Of a stretch of DNA of 64,000 bases, positions 8,826 through 17,675 are shown piece by piece. The stretch's first letter is position 1, and the number at the start of each line of letters is the position of its first letter. Under the pieces are notes generated by a model. It worked only from the letters and a program-made list of their open reading frames with translations, searched no databases and was not told the DNA's origin. The stretch spans positions 32,501-96,500 of the forward strand of contig NZ_WNXZ01000010.1 of the NCBI RefSeq assembly GCF_009733845.1, written 5' to 3'. The position numbers and the translations under genes were made by a program. The stretch is from Pseudactinotalea terrae. GTDB lineage: Bacteria; Actinomycetota; Actinomycetes; Actinomycetales; Beutenbergiaceae.

Positions 8826-9611
8826 TCAGCTCCGCGCGCCGACCTCCAGCGCCGCGATCACCTCGGCGGGGGCATCGGTGCAGATCGCGTCCGCACCCAT
8901 CGCGGCGACCTCGAGCGCCCGGGCCGGGTCGTTGACGGTCCACACCCACGCGCGCATCCCGGCGGCGTGGATGGTGGCCACGATCTCGGCGGTCAGCCCG
9001 GCCTCGTAGATCGAGAGGCCGGAGGCCCCGATCGCGAGCGCCCGCTCGAGCGCGACGGTCCAGTCGCTCGCGTAGGTGCGGATGTTCGCGGCCATCTCGT
9101 CGGTGATCTGGTCGCGGTACCGCTCGATCAGCCGCGCCCCGTTCTCGGCGACGCCGAGCGAGAGCGGGTACACCTCGGCCCCGATGCGCTCGCGCAGCAC
9201 GGTCAGCGCGTCCCAGTGCGCACCCGAGGCGAACCAGTTGAGATCGTCGAACATCGCGACCGTCTCGATCACCGCATCGACGGCCTCGGGGTCCTTCAGC
9301 TCGATGTTCACGCGCACCCTGCCGGCCGCGAGCGCGAGCACCTCCGCGAGCGTGGGCACCTTCTCGCCCTCCCCGGCATCGAGGGCACCGAGCTCGACGG
9401 CGGTGCGCTCCTTGACGGGTCCGCTCCCGTTGGTCGTGCGCTCGAGGGTGTCGTCGTGGATCACGACGGCGGTGCCGTCCTTGGCCACGTAGGTGTCCAG
9501 CTCGATCCCTTCCGCACCGAGCTCGATAGCCCGCGCGAAGGCGGCGAGGGTGTTCTCGGGCAGCTCGATCGAGGCGCCGCGGTGGGCGTAGACCTTCATC
9601 GGGAATCCCAT
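8826..9611 (-). CDS. Glycerophosphodiester phosphodiesterase (GDPD family)
   Basis: A 261-aa cytosolic GDPD-type TIM barrel. Catalytic and metal-binding residues are all present: YAHRGAS, the PENTLAAF loop, GIELDTYVAKDG and VIHDDTLERTT. It releases glycerol-3-phosphate from deacylated phospholipids. There is no signal peptide, which favours an intracellular UgpQ-like role. ATG 9611 is used; ATG 9599 (MKVYAHRG) would be the tightest start for the barrel. Monocistronic, with its promoter side facing the histidine kinase gene. Confidence 0.9.
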   Translation of the reverse strand: MGFPMKVYAHRGASIELPENTLAAFARAIELGAEGIELDTYVAKDGTAVVIHDDTLERTTNGSGPVKERTAVELGALDAGEGEKVPTLAEVLALAAGRVRVNIELKDPEAVDAVIETVAMFDDLNWFASGAHWDALTVLRERIGAEVYPLSLGVAENGARLIERYRDQITDEMAANIRTYASDWTVALERALAIGASGLSIYEAGLTAEIVATIHAAGMRAWVWTVNDPARALEVAAMGADAICTDAPAEVIAALEVGARS

Positions 9612-9688
9612 CGTGAGAGTTGCCCTTCGTCACAGGGCGGTCGCGACACTAGGGAGGCGAGTTGAACTCCCAGCAGCGACCCCATGAA

Positions 9689-9762
9689 CGCCGAGTTCGT
9701 TCCCGACCGTTCAGTTCGTTGCGTGCTCCCCACGACCTCGACGGGCAGCGACGAACTCGGCG
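9689..9762. repeat. Four-core palindromic element, copy 1 (74 bp)
   Basis: Cores: GAGTTCG at 9693, CAGTTCG at 9712, then inverted CGACCTC at 9733 and CGAACTC at 9752. Spacing is 19-21-19 bp. The outer arms CGCCGAGTTCGT and ACGAACTCGGCG are perfect reverse complements. It is the same length as the copy at 44191 and aligns to it without gaps. It lies in the 229-bp divergent gap between the GDPD and histidine kinase genes, in which no gene is seen. Confidence 0.85.
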
Positions 9763-9840
9763 ACGGAGTCCCGTCGACGGTCCTCGCATCTCCCACCGTG
9801 GTCGGTGGTGTCCGGCAGCCGTGTCGGTCACGATCGGGGC

Positions 9841-11070
9841 ATGACCACCTATCAGAGCTCCGTCGCCGAACGCCCGGAGCGAGGGCGAGGTGCAGCGTTC
9901 CCGAGCCTCGACTGGCTCGCGGTCGGCCTCGCCGCGATCGTGGCAGCGTTCCTGGTGGCGACACCGCTCGCCACGGTGGACGTCGATCGCTCGATCGGGG
10001 TACCGCCGCAGCTCGGGTACACGATCGCGGCAGGACTCGTGGTGGTGGCCGGAGTCGTGCTCTCGGCACGATGGCCGTTGTCCGCGACCCTGGCGATGCT
10101 CGCGCCCTTCCTCGGGCTGCTGTGGTTCCGGTGGTTCATCTGGGGCTGGTTGCTGGCGCTGCTGGCGGCGACCGTGGTGGTGACCTATCGGCGGGGGTGG
10201 CGGCGGGGGCTCGTCCCAGCCGCCGGCGCCGCGGCGATCTCGCTCTGGTACTGCACGACCGACGTGGTTGCGATCCTGCCGATCGGGCCGGTGACCTCGG
10301 GTGCAGAGGAGGGCGACGGATGGATCACCCTCGCGCTGTACCTCGTCGCGATTACCGCGACATTCGTGACGGCCGCGGCCGCGCGTGTCGCGCAGATCGC
10401 GAACGATCGACAGCGAGAGGCGACCCAGGAGAGCAAGGAGGCCTCCGCCGTCGCGACCCTCGCCACGGAACGGGCACGGATGGCGCACGACCTCCACGAC
10501 GTCGTCGCTCACCACATCTCCCTCATCGCCGTCCGGGCAGAGAGCGCGCCGTTCCAGCACGAGCTGGATGCGCCCACGCAGCGGCTGCTCAGCGACATCG
10601 GCGACGACGCGCGCGGCGCGCTGACCGAGCTGCGGCACGCGCTCGCCGTGCTGCGCCGCACCGACGACGAGCCCGCCTTGACCCGGCCGCAACCCCAGGC
10701 AGCAGATGTCCGTGCGCTCGTCGAGCAAGCCCGGGCCGCGGGCCAGCAGGTCGAGATCGACGGCGACTGGGGTGAGGTTGCCGCGGCGCCCGGGTATGTG
10801 CTGTACCGCGCCGTCCAGGAAGGCCTCACCAATGCGCGCCGCCATGCACCGGGTGAGAAGGTGACGATCATGAAGACACGCGAGGTCGCCGCCGTCGGCC
10901 TCGAGATGACCAACCGGACCGGTGCACCCGACGGGGCGTTCCCACCCGGTCGAGGCTTGCTCGGGATGGGTGAGCGGGTCGCGGCGCTCGGTGGCTCGGT
11001 CGAGGCCGGGGCGCACGACGGCGTCGCGAGGTTGGCCGTGGAGCTCCCGGATGCCGGAGGTCGACTGTGA
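9841..11070 (+). CDS. Sensor histidine kinase, NarL-type (HisKA_3)
   Basis: A 409-aa membrane kinase. The N-terminal half has about five TM segments (residues 26-180) with almost no extracytoplasmic loop, typical of intramembrane-sensing kinases. The dimerisation motif ERARMAHDLHDVVAHH includes phospho-acceptor His219. A C-terminal HATPase follows (N-box in YRAVQEGLTNARRHAPG, G-box GRGLLGMGER). It should autophosphorylate and signal to the response regulator whose GTG overlaps its stop by 4 bp. The start at 9841 begins MTTYQSS; an upstream in-frame GTG at 9805 adds only a low-complexity leader. The signal is unknown. Confidence 0.93.
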   Translation: MTTYQSSVAERPERGRGAAFPSLDWLAVGLAAIVAAFLVATPLATVDVDRSIGVPPQLGYTIAAGLVVVAGVVLSARWPLSATLAMLAPFLGLLWFRWFIWGWLLALLAATVVVTYRRGWRRGLVPAAGAAAISLWYCTTDVVAILPIGPVTSGAEEGDGWITLALYLVAITATFVTAAAARVAQIANDRQREATQESKEASAVATLATERARMAHDLHDVVAHHISLIAVRAESAPFQHELDAPTQRLLSDIGDDARGALTELRHALAVLRRTDDEPALTRPQPQAADVRALVEQARAAGQQVEIDGDWGEVAAAPGYVLYRAVQEGLTNARRHAPGEKVTIMKTREVAAVGLEMTNRTGAPDGAFPPGRGLLGMGERVAALGGSVEAGAHDGVARLAVELPDAGGRL

Positions 11071-11720
11071 CGAGCGTGGTTGTGGCCGACGACCAGGCGC
11101 TGGTGTGTGCCGGGTTCGCGGCGATCCTTGGCGCAGCGCCGGACCTGGAGGTGGTGGGGACCGCTGCCGACGGGCGCGAGCTGCTTCGGCTCGTGGCGAG
11201 GACTGCGCCCGATATCGCGGTGGTCGACGTGCGCATGCCCGTGATGGACGGGATCGCCGCAACCGCGAGGATCGCGGCCGACCACCCCAGCACGAAGGTG
11301 CTCATCCTGACGACGTTCGATCTCGACGACTACGTCTTCGATGCTCTTCGCGCCGGGGCCTCCGGGTTCCTGCTCAAGGACACCACCGCGGTGCGCCTGG
11401 TGGAGGCGGTCAGGCTGGTCGCCGAGGGTTCGATGCTGCTCGGACCCACGGTGACGCGGCGACTGGTCGCGGACTTCACGCGCAGCGGCGCCGAGGAGGT
11501 CCCCGGCCTGAGCGAGCTGACGCCGCGCGAGCACGAGGTACTGATCGCGGTGGCGCGGGGCTTGTCGAACAACGAGATCGCCGCGGAGCTGTGGATCACG
11601 GAGGCGACGGTCAAGTCACACGTGGGCGAGATCCTGCGCAAGACGTCGAGCCGTGACCGCGTGCAGCTGGTGCTCGTGGCGTTCCGGGCGGGGCTGGTCG
11701 CGGCGTCGGACACTCGCTGA
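11067..11720 (+). CDS. Response regulator, NarL/LuxR family
   Basis: A 217-aa regulator. The receiver domain (residues 1-120) has the acidic pair ADDQ, phospho-acceptor Asp54 in VVDVRMPVMDG and the conserved lysine in LLKDTT. The LuxR-type HTH (about 148-210) contains LTPREHEVLIAVARGLSNNE and ATVKSHVGEIL. The GTG start overlaps the kinase stop (GTGA), so the pair is translationally coupled. Convergent with the alcohol dehydrogenase gene across a 55-bp gap with no obvious terminator. Confidence 0.95.
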   Translation: MTSVVVADDQALVCAGFAAILGAAPDLEVVGTAADGRELLRLVARTAPDIAVVDVRMPVMDGIAATARIAADHPSTKVLILTTFDLDDYVFDALRAGASGFLLKDTTAVRLVEAVRLVAEGSMLLGPTVTRRLVADFTRSGAEEVPGLSELTPREHEVLIAVARGLSNNEIAAELWITEATVKSHVGEILRKTSSRDRVQLVLVAFRAGLVAASDTR

Positions 11721-11775
11721 GCTGCGCGGGCACAGCAGGGCTCGCAGTCGATGCCACGCGAGTATCTCGGCTGCT

Positions 11776-12798
11776 TCAGAGCGTGAGCAGCACCTTGGTG
11801 GCGCGACGCTGGTCCATCGCCTCGTAGCCGGCTGCGGCCTCCTCCAGCGGGAGGGTGAGGTCGAAGACCAGGCCGGGGTCGATCGTGCGGTCCCAGATCA
11901 GCTCGACCAGCTCGGGCAGGAATCGGCGGACCGGCGCCGGCCCGCCGTGCAGGTGGACCGAGGAGAAGAACAGGTCCAAACCGTTCAGCTCGACGTCGTG
12001 CGTGACGCCGACGAATCCGACGTGCCCGCCCGGGCGGGCTGCGCCGATGGCCTGCTCCATCGACTCCTGGGTGCCGACGGCCTCGATGACGCCGTGAGCG
12101 CCGAGGCCGTCGGTGAGCGCCCTGATGCGATCGACGCCGGCCTGGCCGCGCTCGGTGACGATGTCCGTGGCGCCGAACCGGCGCGCCAATGCCTGCCGGT
12201 CGGCATGACGGGACATCGCGATCACTCGCTCGGCGCCCAGCCGACGGGCTGCCAGCACGCCCATCAGCCCGACTGCGCCGTCCCCCACGACGGCGATGGT
12301 CCTGCCCGGGCCGGCCTCGGCTGCGACGGCGGCGAACCACCCGGTCCCCAGCACGTCGGAGGCGGCGAGCAACGAGGGGACGAGGTCCTCGTCGGGGACG
12401 CCGGGTAGGCGCACGAGGGTGCCGTCGGCCAGCGGGATCCGGGCGCGCTCGGCCTGGGTGCCGATGCCGCCCATCATCACCTGGTGGACACAGCGGGACT
12501 GGTACCCGGCCCGGCAGATCTCGCAGGTGTTGTCCGAGGCCACGAACGAGCCCACGACATGGTCGCCGACGGCGATCGTGCTGACAGCCTCGCCGACCTC
12601 CTCCACGATGCCCAGGTACTCATGGCCCATGGGGGTGGGGCCGTCGAGCATCTCCACACCTCGGTAGGGCCACAGGTCCGAGCCGCAGATGCAGACGGCG
12701 GTGGTGCGGATGACCGCGTCGGTGGGTTCGAGGATGACCGGGTCGGCACGGTCCTCGACGCGGACGTCGCCGGGGGCGTGCATCACGACTGCGCGCAT
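11776..12798 (-). CDS. Zinc-dependent alcohol dehydrogenase, MDR superfamily
   Basis: A 340-aa medium-chain dehydrogenase. The catalytic zinc site is CICGSD (Cys37) with GHEYLGIV (His-Glu), and the Rossmann segment is TIAVVGDGAVGLMGVLAARRLGA in form (GxGxxG). The structural zinc loop is unusual: DNTCEICRAGYQSRC keeps three cysteines with Asp in place of the first. It should oxidise an alcohol or reduce an aldehyde or ketone with NAD(P). The gene lies 58 bp downstream of the MFS exporter on the same strand, and both are divergent from the MmyB-type regulator at 14255. A joint stress- or aldehyde-responsive unit is plausible (inference). Confidence 0.92.
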   Translation of the reverse strand: MRAVVMHAPGDVRVEDRADPVILEPTDAVIRTTAVCICGSDLWPYRGVEMLDGPTPMGHEYLGIVEEVGEAVSTIAVGDHVVGSFVASDNTCEICRAGYQSRCVHQVMMGGIGTQAERARIPLADGTLVRLPGVPDEDLVPSLLAASDVLGTGWFAAVAAEAGPGRTIAVVGDGAVGLMGVLAARRLGAERVIAMSRHADRQALARRFGATDIVTERGQAGVDRIRALTDGLGAHGVIEAVGTQESMEQAIGAARPGGHVGFVGVTHDVELNGLDLFFSSVHLHGGPAPVRRFLPELVELIWDRTIDPGLVFDLTLPLEEAAAGYEAMDQRRATKVLLTL

Positions 12799-12856
12799 AT
12801 GTTCTCTCCTTCGTGGTCGCCACGCCCGCCTGGTGCGGTCGCGGTGGGTGGGGGCG

Positions 12857-14119
12857 TCATCGGGGCCAGGGGGTTGATCGGGGTTCGACGTCGGGGCGGG
12901 CCAGCCGCACGAGCGCCAGCGCGGAGATGGTCACCAGGACCAGGATGACGACGGCCATCGGTACCGCGGTCGTGTCGCCGCCGAGACCGGTCAGCGGGGC
13001 GATCAGACCGGCCATGGACCACTGCACGACGCCCAGCACCGCCGAGCCGGTGCCGGGGTGCCGGGGAACCTGGTCCGAGGCCAGCGCGCCGGCGTTGGGA
13101 CCGACCAGACCCTGGGCGCTCATCAGGAGGAAGAACCCGGCGACCGCGACCCAGACCGGCATGGCGAACCAGACGGCACCGACCAGCAGCACCAGCCCGG
13201 CGACAGCCGTGAGGACGAGCCCGATGCCGATGACGCGTTCGGTCGGGACCTGCCCGGCGAGGCGTGCCGCGAGCAGGGTGGTGACCGTCAGTCCGGCCGC
13301 GTTCCCGGCGAAGACTGCGGCGTACTGGATCGGCGACAACCCGTTCATGACCTGCAGGATGAACGTCGAGCTCGCAACATAGGAGAAGGTCACGCCCATC
13401 GAGAGCGCCATCACCACGAGGTACCCGACGAAGCGGCGCCTGGCGAGCACCTCACGAGCAGCGCTCGCGAGCGTGCTCATCCCGCGTGGATGCCGTCGGG
13501 CAGGGGGCAGTGACTCCGGCACCGCGATCAGCACCGCGGCGACCATGGCAGCTGCGAGGCCTGCCACGACCCAGAAGGAGACCCTCCAGTCGGTGAGCTC
13601 CACCAGCACCCCGCCGAGCAGCGGTCCGCCCACGAGCGCGATCCCGCCCACGCCTGCGACGGCGTTGAGGGCACGTACGAGGGCCGGGCCCGAGGCGAGA
13701 TCGATGACGATCGCGCGCGCGACCACCATCGCCCAGCCGCCGCTGAGCCCTTGGAGGAACCTCGCGACCAGGAGCGGCCCGAGGGAGGAGCTCGTGCCGC
13801 ACACGAGGGACGCCACCGCGAGCACCGCCAGCGCGACCAGCAGCGGCCGACGTCGGCCGTGCCCGTCCGACGAGGGGCCGCCGACGAGCTGGCCGAGCGC
13901 CATGCCGACGAAGAACGTCGTCAGGGTCAGCTGCACCTGCGTGGCGCTCGCACCCAGATCGAGACCCACCGCCGGGAACGCGGGGACATACATGTCGGTG
14001 GCCAGCGGCGCGATCGCGTTCACCAGCACCACGGCGGCGAGCACACCGAGGCTCAGCCGCGCAGCGGGCGCCGAGCGCGCTGCTGATCCCGACGCGAGGG
14101 GTGCTGGAGGTGAGCTCAC
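12857..14119 (-). CDS. MFS drug exporter, Bcr/CflA family
   Basis: A 420-aa, 12-TM major facilitator. The first TM ends NAIAPLATDMYVPAFPAV and is followed by the DHA1 loop motif GPSSDGHGRRRPLL between TM2 and TM3, then RFLQGLSGGWAMVVARAIV, as in Bcr/CflA/drug resistance transporters. It probably exports small toxic compounds by proton antiport. The ATG at 14119 lies about 135 bp from the divergent MmyB-type regulator. The ADH gene follows on the same strand. Confidence 0.92.
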   Translation of the reverse strand: MSSPPAPLASGSAARSAPAARLSLGVLAAVVLVNAIAPLATDMYVPAFPAVGLDLGASATQVQLTLTTFFVGMALGQLVGGPSSDGHGRRRPLLVALAVLAVASLVCGTSSSLGPLLVARFLQGLSGGWAMVVARAIVIDLASGPALVRALNAVAGVGGIALVGGPLLGGVLVELTDWRVSFWVVAGLAAAMVAAVLIAVPESLPPARRHPRGMSTLASAAREVLARRRFVGYLVVMALSMGVTFSYVASSTFILQVMNGLSPIQYAAVFAGNAAGLTVTTLLAARLAGQVPTERVIGIGLVLTAVAGLVLLVGAVWFAMPVWVAVAGFFLLMSAQGLVGPNAGALASDQVPRHPGTGSAVLGVVQWSMAGLIAPLTGLGGDTTAVPMAVVILVLVTISALALVRLARPDVEPRSTPWPR

Positions 14120-14190
14120 TGGGGTCGGTGCTCCGTCGTGGGGTGATCAGGACGACCTCATCAGACACGCGCCGGCGCCGCCCTGGTAGT

Positions 14191-14216
14191 CCCTGTCGAG
14201 GGGTGTACCCACAGGG
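14191..14216. promoter_or_regulatory. Candidate operator (inverted repeat) between exporter and regulator genes
   Basis: CCCTGT and ACAGGG form perfect 6-bp arms separated by 14 bp. They lie midway in the divergent intergenic gap, about 40 bp upstream of the regulator ATG. Position suggests control of both directions by the adjacent MmyB-type protein. Not proven by sequence alone. Confidence 0.35.
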
Positions 14217-14254
14217 CATCCCACCCCGTCCGTGGCGCGCATAGCCTGAGGAGC

Positions 14255-15151
14255 ATGGACAACAGGGCCGAGGTGCGCGAGTTCCTCATGTCGCGGCGGG
14301 CCAAGCTCACGCCGGCGGCGGCCGGCCTGCCGGCCACGGGCACCCGTCGTGTCCAGGGCCTGCGCCGCAGCGAGGTCGCCACCCTTGCCGGCGTCAGCGT
14401 TGAGTACTACGCCAAGCTCGAGCGCGGCGCCATCGCGGGCGCCTCCTCCTCCGTGCTGAACGCCGTCTCCGACGCCCTGCAGCTGAACGACGTCGAGCGC
14501 GCGCACCTGCTCGACCTCGCCCGCGCCGCCGACGGGATCCCCACCTCCGGACGGCAGCGCCGTCGGGCTCCGGCGCCGGCGTCCCCCCGACCCAGCCTGA
14601 TGTGGGCGCTGGACTCGATCACGGGTGGCGTCGCGTTCGTCCGCGACCAGCGCCAGAACCTGCTGGCGACCAACGAGCTCGGGCGTGCGTTCTACTCGCC
14701 GGTCATCGGTACCGGTGGGCGCACCCCCAACCTCGCACGGTTCCAGTTCCTCGACCCGGCGTCACGCGACTTCTACCCCGATTGGGATCTGTTCGCGCAG
14801 ATGTGCGTCGGCATCATGCGTGCCGAGGCCGGTCGCGACCCCCACGACCGGGTGCTGCAGGACCTGGTGGGTGAGCTGTCGACCCAGAGCGAGGTGTTCC
14901 GAAGTCTGTGGGCTGCGCACGACGTCCGCACCCATGGCTCGGGCACCAAGCGCTTCACCCATCCCGTCGTCGGCGAGCTGACGCTCATCTACGAGGAACT
15001 CGCTATCACCGCCGAGCCGGGTCAGGTCGTCATCGTCTACACAGCCGAACCGGGCTCGCCGAGTCACGAGCGGCTGCGGCTGCTCGCCAGCTGGTCGGCG
15101 GACCCACCTACGTCCGCCCATCCCGACAGCCGAGGGGCCGACCGGTCCTGA
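14255..15151 (+). CDS. Transcriptional regulator, XRE HTH plus MmyB-like ligand-binding domain
   Basis: A 298-aa regulator. Residues about 5-85 are an XRE HTH with the diagnostic RRVQGLRRSEVATLAG and VEYYAKLERG. Residues about 110-270 are the MmyB-like PAS-type domain (ALDSITGGVAFVRDQRQNLL, ATNELGRAFYSP). In Streptomyces such proteins bind fatty-acid-like ligands. The ATG has a good GAGGAG ribosome-binding site. Divergent from the Bcr/CflA-ADH pair, which it most likely controls (inference). Confidence 0.92.
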   Translation: MDNRAEVREFLMSRRAKLTPAAAGLPATGTRRVQGLRRSEVATLAGVSVEYYAKLERGAIAGASSSVLNAVSDALQLNDVERAHLLDLARAADGIPTSGRQRRRAPAPASPRPSLMWALDSITGGVAFVRDQRQNLLATNELGRAFYSPVIGTGGRTPNLARFQFLDPASRDFYPDWDLFAQMCVGIMRAEAGRDPHDRVLQDLVGELSTQSEVFRSLWAAHDVRTHGSGTKRFTHPVVGELTLIYEELAITAEPGQVVIVYTAEPGSPSHERLRLLASWSADPPTSAHPDSRGADRS

Positions 15152-15192
15152 GGGCGGGGCCGGAGGATGCTGCCCTCGGTCGCGCGCAGGTG

Positions 15193-16521
15193 TCAGGCCG
15201 GGTCGGGCACCGCGACGTCGCGCGGGGTGTCCGAGATGCTGCGGATCCCGGCGCGGTAGCCCAGCGCGAGCGCCACGTAGACCAGCGCGAGGGCGGCGAA
15301 CACGAGCGTGGACCAGCCCTCATCGGGGAGAACGGCGGCGGCGAGCGCCGCGGCGCCCGCGAACGCAGCGTTGTAGAGCATGTCGTAGAGGGAGAAGGCG
15401 CGGCCGCGGAAGGCGTCATGGGTGTCGCGCTGCACGATGGTGTCGACGGCGATCTTCGCGCCCTGGACGCTCAGCCCGAGCAGCAGCGCCGACACGACGA
15501 TCATCGCGAAGGCCGGGGTGATCGCCAGCAGGCCCTGGCTGACGGCGCCGATGAGCAGGCACACCACGATCCACTGCGAGGGCCGCAGGCGCTCGTGCGC
15601 GAGCGGCGTCAGCACGATCGCGAGCCCGTTGCCCGCGAACGAGATCCCCGCGAGCAGCCCGAACGTGGCCAGCCCGGCTGCGGCGTCGGTCGGATCGTTG
15701 AGCAGGTTCCGCGAGATCAGGATGAGGGCGATGAAGTTGACGCCGTACAGGAACCGGTGGATCGCCATCACCCCCAGGCCCATGCCCGGGGTGCGGCGAC
15801 GGATCAGGTAGCGGGCGCCGTCGATCATGTCGACGGCGGTGGCCCGAAGATCCTGGGAGACCTCGCCCCAGGTCCGCCCCCGGCCGGTCGCGGCGCGGTC
15901 CGGGCCGAGCTGGTCCTTGCCGAGCCGCAGCGCGAGGGCCGAGGCGCACCCGAAGAGCAGTGCGGCGACCGTGAGCGTGAGGCCGTCCTTGAGCAACCCG
16001 GCGGGGGAGATCGCGCCGATGAGGAAGCCGAGGCCGGCTCCTGCGACGGCGCTGACCGCGCCGAGCGTCGGCGTCAGCGTGTTCGCGATCAGCAGCTGCT
16101 CGCGCGGGACCACGCGCGGCAATCCGGCTGAGAGCGCGGCGAGGAGGAATCGGTTGACGCCGAGCGTGACCAGGGCGAGCACGTAGATCCCGACGCTCAC
16201 GCCCTGCGTCACCATGATCAGCGCCAGACCGAGCGTGAGGACGACCCGGATCGCGTTGCCGACCAGCAGCACCTGACGTCGCCGCCACCGGTCCAGCAAC
16301 GGCCCGGCGAACGGTGCCACGACCGTGAACGGCAGCAGCAGGATCGCGAACGCAGCCGCGACGGCTCCTGCGGTTGCGAGGTTCTGCGGGTTGAAGAAGA
16401 ACAGCGTCGCGAGCCCGGCCTGGAACATGCCGTCGCCGCACTGGCTGACGAGCCGGACCGCGAACAGCTTCCGGAAGCCGCGGTGGACCGCGACGATCCG
16501 GAGGTCGGACAGCACCGACAT
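15193..16521 (-). CDS. MFS transporter
   Basis: A 442-aa protein with 12 predicted TM segments. The TM1-3 region reads LVSQCGDGMFQAGLATLFFF, then PFAGPLLDRWRRRQVLL, which fits the DHA3/macrolide-efflux-like MFS branch. The central loop (about residues 195-240) is charged (TGRGRTWGEVSQDLRATAVD). It is likely an exporter of unknown substrate. It converges with the MmyB regulator (41-bp gap), and its 5' side abuts the long repeat-filled non-coding region, so its promoter must lie within about 40-100 bp upstream. Confidence 0.88.
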   Translation of the reverse strand: MSVLSDLRIVAVHRGFRKLFAVRLVSQCGDGMFQAGLATLFFFNPQNLATAGAVAAAFAILLLPFTVVAPFAGPLLDRWRRRQVLLVGNAIRVVLTLGLALIMVTQGVSVGIYVLALVTLGVNRFLLAALSAGLPRVVPREQLLIANTLTPTLGAVSAVAGAGLGFLIGAISPAGLLKDGLTLTVAALLFGCASALALRLGKDQLGPDRAATGRGRTWGEVSQDLRATAVDMIDGARYLIRRRTPGMGLGVMAIHRFLYGVNFIALILISRNLLNDPTDAAAGLATFGLLAGISFAGNGLAIVLTPLAHERLRPSQWIVVCLLIGAVSQGLLAITPAFAMIVVSALLLGLSVQGAKIAVDTIVQRDTHDAFRGRAFSLYDMLYNAAFAGAAALAAAVLPDEGWSTLVFAALALVYVALALGYRAGIRSISDTPRDVAVPDPA

Positions 16522-16563
16522 CAGCTAGGTCCCCCGGCCACGATCACGCGAGGCAGACTATCG

Positions 16564-16632
<69 letters not shown>

Positions 16633-16677
16633 CGCAGCGCGACCGGTCCCTAGCACCACTGGTCCGCAGCCCCACCA

Positions 16678-16937
16678 CCGGGAAAGCGCTTTGGGGTGGT
16701 GACGGTCCAGCCCGTGGCCCGAGTTGACCCCAAAGTGCCGTCGGCCGAGCCGAGCGGGCGCCTGTCGTGTCGTGCGCACGCGCACCATGCGTGCTGACGA
16801 CATCCGAACGCGAGCTGAGATAGCGGAGACGGCGCTCCCCGCTGTCGGCGGGCGGCTCGTGGTCGGGTGCGTCGTGGCCGGTGTGGGGTCATCTCGGTCC
16901 ATCACGTGGCCCGCGTGCACCCCAAAGCGCTTTCCGG
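16678..16937. repeat. MITE-like element: about 20-bp terminal inverted repeats and a duplicated internal hairpin
   Basis: The left end (16678-16698, CCGGGAAAGCGCTTTGGGGT...) and right end (16918-16937, CACCCCAAAGCGCTTTCCGG) are inverted copies differing by one inserted G. Inside, a 47-bp hairpin unit at 16689-16735 (stem CTTTGGGGT / ACCCCAAAG) is repeated directly, with divergence, at 16881-16927. Both units contain CGGTCCA and GTGGCCCG. There is no ORF and no clear target-site duplication. Non-autonomous transposable element is one reading; a paired-hairpin regulatory element is another. Confidence 0.6.
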
Positions 16938-16944
16938 CAGCGCT

Positions 16945-17038
16945 GTAGCGGGCGAGGGGACCGGCGGCGTAGTGGGCGAGGGGACCGGCGGCGTAGCGGG
17001 CGAGGGGACCGGCGGCGTAGCGGGCGAGGGGACCGGCG
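16945..17038. repeat. Four tandem 24-bp repeats
   Basis: Units starting GTAGCGGGCGAGGGGACCGG begin at 16945, 16969, 16993 and 17017, nearly identical. The first differs by one base (AGTG for AGCG at the second unit). The period is a multiple of three, and the plus strand could read GVAGEGTG repeats, but no start, Shine-Dalgarno or neighbouring coding sequence supports translation. Confidence 0.85.
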
Positions 17039-17138
17039 TGTGGACCAGCTGCGCCGGCCGGTGGGCGCCGGCAGGGTGAGGGCCAATGGTTCCCCGGCCG
17101 GCGGCAGGGGCGGTCCGCTCACCGCTGCGGTGTCACGC

Positions 17139-17675
17139 TCACGGGGTGGGAGGGGTCACGGCGAGGATGATGACCGCGTCGACATCGCCGTCGTTGCGGA
17201 ACATGTGGGGCAGGCGGGAGTCGAAGGTGATCGCCTCGCCCGCGGCGACCACGTAGTCGGTGCCGCCGATGGCCGCGAGGATCTCGCCGTCGGTCACGTA
17301 CACGCACTCGGCGGAGGCGTGGCCACGAGGCTCGGCGGCGCTGCTGTCGCCGGGGCGCAGCACCCCGCGGAGCATCTCGAAGTTGCCGCGCCCGGAGGTG
17401 AGCCGCTCATAGGTGAGCAGCCCGGTCGGGGCCTGCATCCGCAGCCGCTCACCGGGGCGGGACAGGTGCACCTCGGGGGCGTCGGGCTCGCGGAACAGGT
17501 CGGCGAGGTCGGAGTCGAAGACCTTCGCGAGGCGGCGGAGCGTCTCGATGCTCGGCTCGGTGCGGCCGTTCTCCAGCTGTGACAGCATGCCTGCGGAGAG
17601 GCCGGTCGCATCCGCCAGCTGCCGCAACGTGAGCCCGCGCGCCGACCGAAGGTCACGCAGTCGATCTCCCAGCAT
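17139..17675 (-). CDS. XRE-family regulator with C-terminal cupin sensor domain
   Basis: About 178 aa from the ATG at 17675 (MLGDRLRDLRSARGLTLRQL). An upstream ATG at 17729 would add a leader that overlaps the promoter, so it is not preferred. Residues 1-60 are an XRE HTH (LADATGLSAGMLSQLENGRT). Residues about 105-175 are a cupin barrel (GHASAECVYVTDGEILAAIG, then GEAITFDSRLPHMFRN). This class senses a small ligand through the cupin and controls a neighbouring catabolic or transport operon. It is divergent from the ABC transporter operon at 17818, its probable target. Confidence 0.9.
   Translation of the reverse strand: MLGDRLRDLRSARGLTLRQLADATGLSAGMLSQLENGRTEPSIETLRRLAKVFDSDLADLFREPDAPEVHLSRPGERLRMQAPTGLLTYERLTSGRGNFEMLRGVLRPGDSSAAEPRGHASAECVYVTDGEILAAIGGTDYVVAAGEAITFDSRLPHMFRNDGDVDAVIILAVTPPTP

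Noticed and set aside
7144..9633. An 829-aa minus-strand frame spanning the CCA enzyme and GDPD genes
   Set aside because: It is antisense to the CCA enzyme and out of frame with GDPD, both of which have complete family motifs.
16945..17038. Possible CRISPR array
   Set aside because: The 24-bp units are directly adjacent with no spacers, and no cas gene is present. The arrays at 6629, 8656 and 16564 fail for the same reasons.
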